Shown piece after piece: positions 54,057-63,843 of a DNA stretch of 64,000 nt. Both the position numbers and the translations under genes were made by a program. Positions within the stretch are counted from its first letter, which is position 1, and every line of letters begins with the position of its first letter. The stretch covers positions 289,908-353,907 of the forward strand of contig JAUXYP010000008.1 of the NCBI GenBank assembly GCA_030694265.1, written 5' to 3'. The stretch is from Sulfuricurvum sp. (GTDB taxonomy: Bacteria > Campylobacterota > Campylobacteria > Campylobacterales > Sulfurimonadaceae). The notes beneath the pieces were generated by a model. That model saw nothing but the letters and a program-made list of their open reading frames with translations, ran no database searches and was not told the DNA's origin.

Positions 54057-55160
54057 TTAGGTATTAATAAATTTAAGGTTACTGAGATCATTACGGGGAA
54101 TGGTAATGGTAAATACAGTTTCATTATTAAACATTTTCAACATCAGGGTTCCTTTGAACTCTTGCTCAATTATCAAGCGGGCTACATGCAAGCCGATTCC
54201 AAATCCTTCATCCGCTTTTTTGGTAGAAAAATTGGGTTCAAAAATTTTATCTCGTATGGATTCAGGTACTCCTCCCGCTTGATCACTGACGATAAATAAG
54301 AGTGAACCTTCGGTTGCTTGCGCTGTTAGAGTGATAATTTTGGCTGTTATATTTGTTGTAGTAGTATAGGCATCTTTGGCATTTACCAGCAAGTTAATTA
54401 TGACTTCTTCTAAATCAGTGTGCAAACCATACAAAAGTTTATCCACATCCAGTTTTAAAACACTAAGTGAAATTTTACTTTTTTTGAACTGATTAGTAAA
54501 AGATAGCTCGATTTTATCTAGTAGAGAATTGATCAAGAAGGGTTCTTTGATACGGTTCAGTTTACCAAGGCTAAGGACACTTTTAAGAATATCAGACATT
54601 TTTTGGGTATGTTCTGCAATCAGACTGGCGCTTTGTTGTACGCTGGTTGATAGGACACGCTCGGATTCACTTGATTGAATGATGAGATTAATGGCTTCCA
54701 TACTTATGAGATTAATCGGTTGTCTCCACTGATGAGCAACGATGTTTAGTGATTCGTAAAGTCTTGATCTCTGGGCTTGAATCTTGAGTGCCGTCTGATA
54801 TTGCTGCATTTCAAAAGAAGTTTGAAACATTTTTTCGATAGCATTAAAGTCATCGCAAGAGGGTGAAGTAGAAAAGGAAACTGTTTGATATAATAATCTT
54901 ATTTTCTGAATCAGATGCTTATTCGTATTATTGCCAAGAAGAACAACTGAAAAATGTTGATGACTGCTAATCAAAATCGCACACGTTTCTTCAGATAGAA
55001 ATTGTGTATCAATGATAATACCCACAAGGTTCTGATTTTCGTAAAATGACGATTCGTTTAAGAGAGTTTGGACATTGAAATTTTGATGAAAAGAAGAAGG
55101 AATGGAAAGTACACGAGAATTTTCTAAAAGAACTAAAACGATTGCTTTGGATTTAGTCAC
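54057..55160 (-). CDS. soluble histidine kinase with N-terminal pseudo-receiver-like region
   Basis: H-box ESLNIVAHQWRQPINLISMEA, N box LEEVIINLLVNAKDAYTT, SDQAGGVPE, GFGIGLHVARLIIEQEF. Confidence 0.85.
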   Translation of the reverse strand: MTKSKAIVLVLLENSRVLSIPSSFHQNFNVQTLLNESSFYENQNLVGIIIDTQFLSEETCAILISSHQHFSVVLLGNNTNKHLIQKIRLLYQTVSFSTSPSCDDFNAIEKMFQTSFEMQQYQTALKIQAQRSRLYESLNIVAHQWRQPINLISMEAINLIIQSSESERVLSTSVQQSASLIAEHTQKMSDILKSVLSLGKLNRIKEPFLINSLLDKIELSFTNQFKKSKISLSVLKLDVDKLLYGLHTDLEEVIINLLVNAKDAYTTTTNITAKIITLTAQATEGSLLFIVSDQAGGVPESIRDKIFEPNFSTKKADEGFGIGLHVARLIIEQEFKGTLMLKMFNNETVFTITIPRNDLSNLKFINT

Positions 55161-56814
55161 TTTTCACCTCAAAAAGAGAATTGACAGCGATACATTCCAT
55201 ATAATCAATTTTAATTTGTTGAATTAAACTTATTTGTTTGGGTGTTGAAACTTGCGTAGCAATAGCTTTTGCTCCGACATGATGGATAATCTCAACCATT
55301 TTTTCGATAATTGTAAGATAAGTAGGCTCAGTTTCTATTTTCACGATAAGGTCTGGATGAAGTTTGATGTAGTTAGGTTTAAGCAAGAGTAAGCTTGCGA
55401 AATTGCATTGTCCAAAGCCAAAATTATTGAGGATGATTTTATGCCCATTGGATTGCAGTTCCTTTATGGCTGAAGAGACTTGCTTACTCTTCAACATTTC
55501 AATCCCTTCGGTAAGCTGAAAAATGATTTTTGACGGAACGATTTGATAGCGCTCTAGCCAAAAACGGATGTAAGGCAAAAGCCCTTCATCACTTAGATCA
55601 TAGGATGAAAGACTAATGGAAACGAGTTGATCAGGAGCGAACGTTTGACTTGTTTCCAGTGTATTACGTATCATTGAACGGGTGATCATTGCCATTTGCC
55701 CCATTTCTTTGGCTAAATTTAAAAATGTTTCAGGTCCGAAGAGCTTATCGTCTTTGCGTATGCGTAAGACACTGCTCATAATTAGGGATTTTTTAGAAGT
55801 GACATCATCTATAGTTTGAAAAAAAGGGACAATATTCTCATCGTTAAGCGCATTGAAGATCATCCGAAGTACCTCACGACTTTTATTCATTCCTATTTCA
55901 TTGTTCTCTTGGTCAAAGGTATGCTGACTAACACCCCCGACTTGACGGTTGTTTACTTTTTCAAGGGCAAGAGCAGAATGAAGCAATACGGTTTCTTTTC
56001 CATAAGCTATGCCTACTGATAGGGTTGAGTTGAGTATGATGCCTTGATCATAAGTGTGAAAATAACGTACGACTGATACCATGGTCTCTGCGAGTGTTAG
56101 GGCTTCTTCTGTTTGATCCCCTTCTAAAACAAGACAAAATTCATCTACCCCTATACGATAAAATTCTCCATTCAGACTAAGAATTAAGGATTGAAGTACT
56201 AAAGAAAGTTCGTGTAGGTATTCATTAGCGTACACTTCTCCTACAAAGTTGATAATATTACTAAGGTGATTTAGATGAAGTCGCATGAGGGTAATAGGCT
56301 TGCTTTCTAGTGTTTGAATCAAATTTGCTAAAGCGTTAAAGGTTTTCCATCCCGTTACTTTATCCATTTCTATGTCATCGGTATGTAACAAAGGAACTTC
56401 GCTACTAAACACTTTTGCTAGACTTTCAAAAAGTTTAGGCATAACAAGCGGCTTGAGAAGATAGTTTTGAACATCTAGATGGATTGCTTCTGCCATGTAT
56501 TCCGCTTCGTCGTGAGCAGAGAGTATCATAATTGGTTGCGTGGGAGCTATTGATCGGATTTGGCGTATTAGGCGTAATCCTCCCATTTTAGGGAGTTCAA
56601 GATCCGTTATTACAAGGCTAAATGGATTTGTATGGACCCGTGAGGCGTAAATGGAGAAAGCTTCTTCCCCATCATTGGCAATAATATATTCTTGAAAAAA
56701 AACTTTTAAAATTCGACTTAAGGATGCAGAGAGTTCAGGATCATCATCGATAATAAGTACCGAACGGTTTTCTGCCCCCTCTTTTAATTTTTGAAGAGAA
56801 CTAGACATTGTCAA
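55153..56814 (-). CDS. response regulator with degenerate GGDEF and degenerate EAL domains
   Basis: REC: VLIIDDDPELSASLSRILK, LVITDLELPKMGG; GGDEF position YRIGVDEFCLVLEG; EAL position SSVLRIRKDD, NNFGFGQCNF. Confidence 0.85.
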   Translation of the reverse strand: MTMSSSLQKLKEGAENRSVLIIDDDPELSASLSRILKVFFQEYIIANDGEEAFSIYASRVHTNPFSLVITDLELPKMGGLRLIRQIRSIAPTQPIMILSAHDEAEYMAEAIHLDVQNYLLKPLVMPKLFESLAKVFSSEVPLLHTDDIEMDKVTGWKTFNALANLIQTLESKPITLMRLHLNHLSNIINFVGEVYANEYLHELSLVLQSLILSLNGEFYRIGVDEFCLVLEGDQTEEALTLAETMVSVVRYFHTYDQGIILNSTLSVGIAYGKETVLLHSALALEKVNNRQVGGVSQHTFDQENNEIGMNKSREVLRMIFNALNDENIVPFFQTIDDVTSKKSLIMSSVLRIRKDDKLFGPETFLNLAKEMGQMAMITRSMIRNTLETSQTFAPDQLVSISLSSYDLSDEGLLPYIRFWLERYQIVPSKIIFQLTEGIEMLKSKQVSSAIKELQSNGHKIILNNFGFGQCNFASLLLLKPNYIKLHPDLIVKIETEPTYLTIIEKMVEIIHHVGAKAIATQVSTPKQISLIQQIKIDYMECIAVNSLFEVKSD

Positions 56815-57481
56815 TCTTCGTCATCATGTACCCAAATCCTCGAATATTTTGTATCAAATTTTCTTTTAATTTTGCACGAACACGGTTTACTAGTGAACGT
56901 ATTGTGGATGCCTCGGTCTCTTCTCCATTCCAGATAAATGATCTAATACTCTCATCGGTCATAATTTGTCCCAGATTACTTACAAATAAAATAATCAGTG
57001 AATATTCCCGTTTCGTAAACTTTTGAATGATGTTGCCAAAATAGAGTAAATTTGTCTCTTTGTTAAACGTGTATTGCTGACTTAGATGGATAAATGGATC
57101 ATGGGGTATTTCGATAATACTTGTTACTTGAGCTGTGAGGTGCTGTAGGCGTATTTCAAGTTCTTTGAGATTAAAAGGTTTTTTTAGATAATCACTACAA
57201 CCTCTATCAAAAGCGTCCGAGATATAGCTAATATCATGATATGCACTGATGATAATTTTGGGGGTTAGAGGATATTTTTGACTAATTATTTTTAGACATT
57301 CTAGCCCACCCACGAGTGGAGTATTAATGTCTAATATATAGAAATCGTGTTGTTTTTTTTCAATGGCATCGAGGACTTCTTGTCCATTATCATAGTGATC
57401 AACGAGATGTCCACGTGCCAGTAAATAGGTTCGGATGGAACGAGCAAGCATGAATTCGTCTTCAAGCAGCAATATTTTCAC
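56801..57481 (-). CDS. OmpR/PhoB-family response regulator
   Basis: MKILLLEDEFMLARSIRTYL, YILDINTPLVGGLE, SDYLKKPFN; C-terminal winged helix FTKREYSLIILFVSNLGQIMTDESIRSFIWNGEETEASTIRSLVNRVRAKL. Confidence 0.92.
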   Translation of the reverse strand: MKILLLEDEFMLARSIRTYLLARGHLVDHYDNGQEVLDAIEKKQHDFYILDINTPLVGGLECLKIISQKYPLTPKIIISAYHDISYISDAFDRGCSDYLKKPFNLKELEIRLQHLTAQVTSIIEIPHDPFIHLSQQYTFNKETNLLYFGNIIQKFTKREYSLIILFVSNLGQIMTDESIRSFIWNGEETEASTIRSLVNRVRAKLKENLIQNIRGFGYMMTKIDNV

Positions 57482-58665
57482 ACCTTTTCTCCAGCCATAT
57501 TAGTATATGGTATTGTAGACAAATTGTGTTGCAATCGTGTGGCATTTTTGAATATATAGCGAAATGAGGTACCTCGTTTAGGGGTGGACGAGATCTTAAT
57601 ATCAATATTTTCTTCATCACAGATTTGGGCAACGATGCTAAGACCAATTCCATATCCTCCTTTATATTCGGACTCACGATGATAACGTTCAAAAATCTTT
57701 TTTTTATCGATGATTATTGGTCCATGATTCCGTACTTCAAAAAAAATATTTTTTTCATAGATTCCAATCGTTATGTTGATTTCGCTGGGTCGATGTGAGT
57801 ATTTAATGGCATTAGAAAGATTATTGTCAATCAAACGTGAAAGTTTTAGTTCTGAAAACTCGATGTTGGGAATATTGGATTGACCGACACGCATTGAAAT
57901 ACTAAGTTCATTTACTTCAGCAATGCAGGTAAAGTACTGTATTCGCTTCGTGATAAAGTCTACTAGATTTATCAAAGATATTTGTTCAGGAAGACGATCA
58001 TGCTTCATTAAATACGTCATGTCTTCATAGCTGTTTTGAATAATTCTTGCTCCCGCTTCGATGGCACTGAGAGATTCATTGTTGATTCCATCCATACGAA
58101 GAAGGTCTATGTTGGTGATAATGACAGCAAGAGGTGTGTATATCTCATGTACTGCATTCTTTAAGAATTGATCTTGCTCTTCTAGGAGACGTAAAGCATA
58201 CTCTTTTGTATCTTCTAAAAGTGCTTGATTGGTTTTAAGTTCTTGATCGTAGTCTATTTTTTTCAAGATAGTAATGAGTGCATGAAAAAGTTCATATTGA
58301 TTAATTGGTTTAATGACAAAACTATCAACTCCGCAACGGATTGACTCAATGAAAATATCACGATCTTCTGTACCCGAAATAGCAATTATTTTTTGTGTTG
58401 GATCAATCTCTTTGAGTGCGATCGTGAGATCTATACCAGTCATGATTCCTAAATTGATGTCCGTTATAACAACGATGGGATTCTTTTTAGAATACAGCTT
58501 GTGATAATTATCCAATGCACTTAGAACATTGGATGCGGTATGGATAGTAGTGAAAAAATGAGATAAAAGACGGGTGAGACTTTCGAGAACTTCTTCGTCA
58601 TCTTCGACAATAAGAATGGTTCTGTCAGCTGCTAATTGTTTTAATTCCAAAATAGAGCTTTTCAT
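57478..58665 (-). CDS. receiver-histidine kinase hybrid
   Basis: REC TILIVEDDEEVLESLTRLLS, VVITDINLGIMTGIDL, FVIKPIN; H-box FLKNAVHEIYTPLAVIITNIDLL; DNNLSNAIKYS, GGYGIGLSIVAQICDEE. Confidence 0.92.
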   Translation of the reverse strand: MKSSILELKQLAADRTILIVEDDEEVLESLTRLLSHFFTTIHTASNVLSALDNYHKLYSKKNPIVVITDINLGIMTGIDLTIALKEIDPTQKIIAISGTEDRDIFIESIRCGVDSFVIKPINQYELFHALITILKKIDYDQELKTNQALLEDTKEYALRLLEEQDQFLKNAVHEIYTPLAVIITNIDLLRMDGINNESLSAIEAGARIIQNSYEDMTYLMKHDRLPEQISLINLVDFITKRIQYFTCIAEVNELSISMRVGQSNIPNIEFSELKLSRLIDNNLSNAIKYSHRPSEINITIGIYEKNIFFEVRNHGPIIIDKKKIFERYHRESEYKGGYGIGLSIVAQICDEENIDIKISSTPKRGTSFRYIFKNATRLQHNLSTIPYTNMAGEKV

Positions 58666-58708
58666 CTCACCGCCTTTCGCTACTAAATACGTACTCTATT
58701 ATAGCAAC

Positions 58709-60487
58709 TTAGGAGAGATTTAGAGAAGTGCAGGGTTGAATATACTTCATAGATTCATTGAAAGGGATAGGTTGCCCAAATAAATATCCTTGCGATTCAT
58801 GTATTCCTAACTTTGAAATGTGTTCGAAGACAGATTCATTGCAAACAAACTCTGCAATTGTTTTAATTCCCATTTTAAAAGCGAAATTGGCGATCATATC
58901 AACAATAGTATAAGATAAAATTGTTTTATCGACATTCACAATGAGTGAACCATCGATTTTGATGTAGTCGATGTTCAAATTAGCTAAATGTTCAAAGTTA
59001 GAGTACCCTGAACCGAAATCATCAATGGCAACACGGCATCCAAACTTTTTAAGTTTAGAAAAAAATGTTTCCACTTCCTCGTATGAGTTAATGTTTTCCG
59101 ATTCTAGCAGTTCAAAAATGATACGCTTAGGTTCAGGAAAAATCGAGATTTGTTGAAAAATAAAATCACAAGTCGGTTTATGTCGAATGTCATCAATCGA
59201 GATGTTAACGCTCACCATACATTCTGAATCTCGGAAATCATGTAAAGCTTTTTGTATGATCATTTGGGTAATTGAGTTATACATTTTTGTTTGTTTGGAT
59301 ATGGGTAAAAAACTTCCAGGGCTAATTATTTCATTGCCATCAGGGAGGACAATACGAGCTAAAGCTTCATATTTTATAATTGTCTGTGTCGCATTATCAA
59401 TGATAGGCTGATAAAATGGGACGAGTTGATTCTCTTTTAACGCTCTCTTGATACGACTTTTACAATAAAGCATTTCGAAGCGTTTTTTGGCAATTGAGAG
59501 ATTTTCTTGGTAAACAACGAGCTCTCCTTCTTTTTCTGATTGACGTAGAGCATAATCAGCGTGAGAGAGTGATAATGTATCGCCAGATTTGACAATTCCT
59601 GCATTCATTTCAAGATACATCGAATGATTATCGATGTAAAATTCAGTTGATTCGAATTTTTGTATAATCAAATAAACAAAGTTCTTGAGCTCTTCACCCT
59701 CTAGTGTTGAGAGTATTGCAAAGTGGGCTCCACTGAGACGGTACAATCTGCAATCTTTGATTGACAACTCTTTGTCAGCCATGTTTTTTAAAAAATCACC
59801 GGTTTGATTAAGAAGAGAATTTCCGTACTCATAGCCGTATAAGTCATTAATATTTTTAAAGTTTTTGATTTTTAATAATCCAAGTGAAGAGTTTGGATGT
59901 ATTAAAATATCTTTTTCGAGTTTGGATAGCGAATACAAACCGCTAAGTTTATCAGTCATGTAACTTTCTATAACTTCGTTGCTTTTTATTGATACCAGTT
60001 CTTCGAGGTGCTCCTTGTAAAGAATATTTTCTTTTATCATCACAATTTTAGAGACAATTTTCATAAGAGCACGGATGGTATGATCGCGATCAATTGGTTT
60101 AAAAATATATCCATCAATATTCAATTCAACCGAACGATGTAAAATAGCTGATTCTTGGTGTGCTGATATAAGTAATGAGGCTTGTTCCGGATATATTTCT
60201 TTTATTTTTTCGATCATACCAAGTCCGTCCAGTAAAGGCATTTGGACATCAGCAATCACAAGATCAAAATGTTTTTCTAATGCCATTTCTAGCCCTATTT
60301 GGCCATTTTCAGCACTTTGAATCGAGTCGAATATTTTACTTAAAAATTTAATATATTCGGATCGAATCAGGGGGTCGTCTTCCACGTAAAGTACACTAAC
60401 CCCTTGTGCTTTTTTTCTAAGAAGTTTGATGTCATCGTTAAAATGATTGTGATTAATAGACACTATTTGAATCCTTATTGGGGTCAA
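58709..60487 (-). CDS. response regulator-GGDEF(degenerate)-EAL(intact) protein
   Basis: REC VLYVEDDPLIRSEYIKFL, LVIADVQMPLLDG; GGDEF position LSGAHFAIL; EAL KYEALARI, FELLESENI, IDDFGSGYSNF, YIKIDGSLI, AEFV, QGYLFGQP; GTG 60463 is an alternative start. Confidence 0.9.
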   Translation of the reverse strand: MTPIRIQIVSINHNHFNDDIKLLRKKAQGVSVLYVEDDPLIRSEYIKFLSKIFDSIQSAENGQIGLEMALEKHFDLVIADVQMPLLDGLGMIEKIKEIYPEQASLLISAHQESAILHRSVELNIDGYIFKPIDRDHTIRALMKIVSKIVMIKENILYKEHLEELVSIKSNEVIESYMTDKLSGLYSLSKLEKDILIHPNSSLGLLKIKNFKNINDLYGYEYGNSLLNQTGDFLKNMADKELSIKDCRLYRLSGAHFAILSTLEGEELKNFVYLIIQKFESTEFYIDNHSMYLEMNAGIVKSGDTLSLSHADYALRQSEKEGELVVYQENLSIAKKRFEMLYCKSRIKRALKENQLVPFYQPIIDNATQTIIKYEALARIVLPDGNEIISPGSFLPISKQTKMYNSITQMIIQKALHDFRDSECMVSVNISIDDIRHKPTCDFIFQQISIFPEPKRIIFELLESENINSYEEVETFFSKLKKFGCRVAIDDFGSGYSNFEHLANLNIDYIKIDGSLIVNVDKTILSYTIVDMIANFAFKMGIKTIAEFVCNESVFEHISKLGIHESQGYLFGQPIPFNESMKYIQPCTSLNLS

Positions 60488-61628
60488 TAGGGAGAGTTAT
60501 GGAAAACAAGCTTCCTACATGATCACTGGAAACACTTATGGTACCACCTAGATGTTTTTCGATAATAATTGCTGACATATAAAGCCCTAGGCCAGTTCCA
60601 TTTTTTGCATTTTTGCTACTAAAGTAAGGCTCAAAAATATGTTCAATAATATCGGGAGGAATACCTCCAGCGTTATCTTGGATAAAAAATTGAATTGAAT
60701 TTACTTCAACCTTGCTTTGAAATGTGATTACAGGATTGTCGATAGGGTGTTCATTGAAAGCATCTTTAGAATTGGAAAGAATATTTAAAAAAACTTGCAA
60801 TAGTTCATTTTTATAAGAAACAAATGGGCTTTCCATATCACCATTAAAAGATAATATAATTCGATGCTCTTCTAGCTTTTTACCTAAAATAGTGACTATT
60901 TCTTTAGAAATTTGCAGGGGAGTGAAGCTCTGTGGCAGTTTATTGGGACGAGAAAAATTACGGAAATCATCTATTGTTTGGGATAAATAATGCACTTGTT
61001 TGTCTATCAACTCTAAATCATCCAAAAGTTTTTCACTTACGGATTCACCTAAATTAATATCAAAGATTAAATTATTGGCGACCATGCCAATGATAGTGAT
61101 GGGCTGACGCCACTGGTGAGCTATCATTCCTATCATTTCACCCATAATAGCCATGCGAGACTGATCTACTATCAGTTTTTCATTGATCTTATTGATTGAT
61201 TTTTCTTCAATAACTTGATTACTTAGCACGGTATTTAGGCTACGAAGTTCTTCGACACTTCGGCATGCATTGATTGCATTGCTCAGCTTGATTCTGAAAT
61301 TTGAAAACATGTTTCCTAGTATGGCTAGATCGGTATTGTGGCTAAAAAGGAAAAGGAAGTGCCCCTTTTCGATGGGAATATCCAATACATAGTTTGATGC
61401 TGCCCTATAAATCTCATATCCCTCTGTGTTGTTAGAAAGTGAATCTGGAATATCAAATTCATTTCCAATGGTAATTATATTTGTTGGATAAGGAGTTGTT
61501 GAGAGGTAAGTACCACTAATGGCACTTGTTAAACGTATAAATGTAGTAATGATTTCTGTTAGCATTCTATCAAGCTCTAACGAATTTCCAATAGCATTGA
61601 TACACTTATATTCTATGGAATTACTCAT
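60453..61628 (-). CDS. soluble sensor histidine kinase with uncharacterised N-terminal sensory region
   Basis: H-box MGEMIGMIAHQWRQPITIIGMVANN; LLQVFLNILSNSKDAF; IQDNAGGIPPDI; GTGLGLYMSAIIIEKHL. Confidence 0.92.
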   Translation of the reverse strand: MSNSIEYKCINAIGNSLELDRMLTEIITTFIRLTSAISGTYLSTTPYPTNIITIGNEFDIPDSLSNNTEGYEIYRAASNYVLDIPIEKGHFLFLFSHNTDLAILGNMFSNFRIKLSNAINACRSVEELRSLNTVLSNQVIEEKSINKINEKLIVDQSRMAIMGEMIGMIAHQWRQPITIIGMVANNLIFDINLGESVSEKLLDDLELIDKQVHYLSQTIDDFRNFSRPNKLPQSFTPLQISKEIVTILGKKLEEHRIILSFNGDMESPFVSYKNELLQVFLNILSNSKDAFNEHPIDNPVITFQSKVEVNSIQFFIQDNAGGIPPDIIEHIFEPYFSSKNAKNGTGLGLYMSAIIIEKHLGGTISVSSDHVGSLFSITLPIDPNKDSNSVY

Positions 61629-61727
61629 TGATATCCTTCTATTAAGTATTTAACATGATAATAAAAAGAGTATCTTTTAAATCATTAGTAGTAAAAAAGT
61701 TATTAGAAGTATTCATAAACGTGATTA

Positions 61728-63020
61728 TTACACGTTAGTGTTGCAAATATGTTGCAATTTACCTTTGATCTGCTCTTTGCCTATGAAGTTTTTAGACGCA
61801 GCGTCTTCAACCATGGCGGTTGCTTTTTCGATGGTTGCATTGGCAATCGTGTCAGCTTCAGCTGCTATTTTCGCATTTTCCTGTGTCATTTGGTCGAGTT
61901 GAGTCACAGCGGTATTGATTTGACCGATACCTTGCATTTGTTCACGTGATGCATTGCTCACATCTTGAACCAGCATAGTGGTTTGCTCGATCTTACCTGC
62001 GATAACTTCAAATCCACGGGTTAGTTCTGTCGCGATGTTCATCCCTTCATTCGATTTAGCTGCAGCTTGTGCTGCCATAGCTTTGATCTCTTTTGCGGCA
62101 TCGGCTGAACGGTTGGCGAGGTTTCGTACCTCTTGGGCAACGACGGCAAATCCTTTTCCTGCATCTCCAGCCGTTGCTGCTTCGACTGCGGCATTGAGGC
62201 TGAGGATATTGGTTTGGAATGCAATGTTTTCGATAATAGCAACCGCGTTATTGATCGAGTCGGTGGCTACTTGAATCTCTGTCATAGCGGTAGCGGTACG
62301 TTGCGCGAGTTGGGCACCTTCTTTGGCACTGGCATCAGTTTGTGCCGCCATGGATGCCATATCGTTTGCTTTCTGGGCATTTTGTTGAACATTGCTTGTC
62401 ATCTCTTCCATTGCCCCCGCTGTCTCTTCCAAACTTGCCGCTTGTTGGTTACTGGCTGTTGAAAGAGCTTCTACCGCTTGTTTGAGATTGCCTGCATCGT
62501 TTTGGAGCTCGATACCGTTTTGGAGTGAATTGCATAACATAGTGTTGATCGTATTTTGCATGGCATGCATACCCTTAATTAAGCGCTCTAAAATCCCACC
62601 AGCTTCATCTGTTTGATGCAATTCGATGCAAGAAGTGTAATCATTTTTTGCATACGTCTCTAAAAGAGTAGCCATATCATCAAATCTAGATTGATTTACT
62701 TTTATCATATCATTAAGCGTTATTTTAAATGAGTTCAGTTCTGCCGAAGCTGGAATGGGTTCAATGAGTTCGGAATACCATCCATTTTTTACGCGCAGAA
62801 TTATCCGTTGAGATTCTGCAACCGCATACATATCTGTTTGATTTTGCTTTATCGAATCCTGAATTCTAGTGTCTATGATTTGTTTTATTTTTTTTAAGGA
62901 ATTAGTTGAAAATTCAGATTTTGAGTATCGAAACAAATTTCGCTTGCCTGTAGTAATATCAAAAATTTCGTTGATGATATTTTCTAAAAGTTGTGTATCT
63001 TTTGAACTTATTCCAAACAT
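61728..63020 (-). CDS. soluble methyl-accepting chemotaxis protein
   Basis: Signalling hairpin [51 protein letters not shown]; no TM segment in N-terminus. Confidence 0.93.
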   Translation of the reverse strand: MFGISSKDTQLLENIINEIFDITTGKRNLFRYSKSEFSTNSLKKIKQIIDTRIQDSIKQNQTDMYAVAESQRIILRVKNGWYSELIEPIPASAELNSFKITLNDMIKVNQSRFDDMATLLETYAKNDYTSCIELHQTDEAGGILERLIKGMHAMQNTINTMLCNSLQNGIELQNDAGNLKQAVEALSTASNQQAASLEETAGAMEEMTSNVQQNAQKANDMASMAAQTDASAKEGAQLAQRTATAMTEIQVATDSINNAVAIIENIAFQTNILSLNAAVEAATAGDAGKGFAVVAQEVRNLANRSADAAKEIKAMAAQAAAKSNEGMNIATELTRGFEVIAGKIEQTTMLVQDVSNASREQMQGIGQINTAVTQLDQMTQENAKIAAEADTIANATIEKATAMVEDAASKNFIGKEQIKGKLQHICNTNV

Positions 63021-63029
63021 AGTAATCCT

Positions 63030-63431
63030 TTAAACCAGAGTTTTATATAAATCGATTGAGGATGCGATTTCATCTGCAACGGGTTTTTTACGACATGATA
63101 TGTAGGAACGTTTTCCATTTCGAAGGACAGGAAAAACGGTAGCGTAAACCCAATAATATTCAGAGCTATTTTTGACGGCATTTTTTACAAAACCATTCCA
63201 TGTTTCTCCTCGTTTTATCGTTTCCCACAAATCTTTAAATGCGGCTTTTGGCATATCTGGATGACGGACGATATTATGTGATTTCCCAATTAATTCATCG
63301 ACGCTGTACCCTGCAGCCTGACAAAAGTCATCATTAGCAAAAATAATAATTCCTTTTTCATCGGTCTCACTTACGAGGAATGATTCTTGTGATAGGACTC
63401 TTTCGTTGCCATTTGACGTATAGATGCTCAT
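63030..63431 (-). CDS. PAS domain protein (Aer/CetB-like)
   Basis: DEKGIIIFANDDFCQAAGYSVDELIGKSHNIVRHPDMPKAAFKDLWETIKRGETWNGFVKN. Confidence 0.92.
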   Translation of the reverse strand: MSIYTSNGNERVLSQESFLVSETDEKGIIIFANDDFCQAAGYSVDELIGKSHNIVRHPDMPKAAFKDLWETIKRGETWNGFVKNAVKNSSEYYWVYATVFPVLRNGKRSYISCRKKPVADEIASSIDLYKTLV

Positions 63432-63646
63432 GATTTTCCTTTGAATGTAGTATTTTAATCCAATAGATAGACAGAGAATATAGTCTAAAAATCAGAAATG
63501 ATAATCTTTAGTGTTATGAATTTGATCTACTAGATTTTAAATTGGTACAAATTTTGGATGATATAAAATACAAAGTAAAGAGGCATTCACGGAAGAAGGG
63601 GAGAGTGTGAAAAGTTGTTTTTTGATAGTGATTATTGAATAGGGAT

Positions 63647-63685
<39 letters not shown>

Positions 63686-63802
63686 TAAACAAGCTTAAGT
63701 ATTTATTAATCATAAAAACAGTCCTTTTTAAAGATGTGAGATTGATTGTGTTGTCAGCATAATATAAGAATATGGTTTTTATTGACGACAAAATCTTAAA
63801 AG

Positions 63803-63837
63803 CCCTTCCAATAGAGATATCATCTCTATTGGAAGGG
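63803..63837 (-). terminator. perfect 16-bp stem hairpin CCCTTCCAATAGAGAT-ATC-ATCTCTATTGGAAGGG
   Basis: Located just downstream of the minus-strand chemoreceptor end; minus strand continues GGGCTTTTAAG. Confidence 0.75.
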
Positions 63838-63843
63838 AATGGC

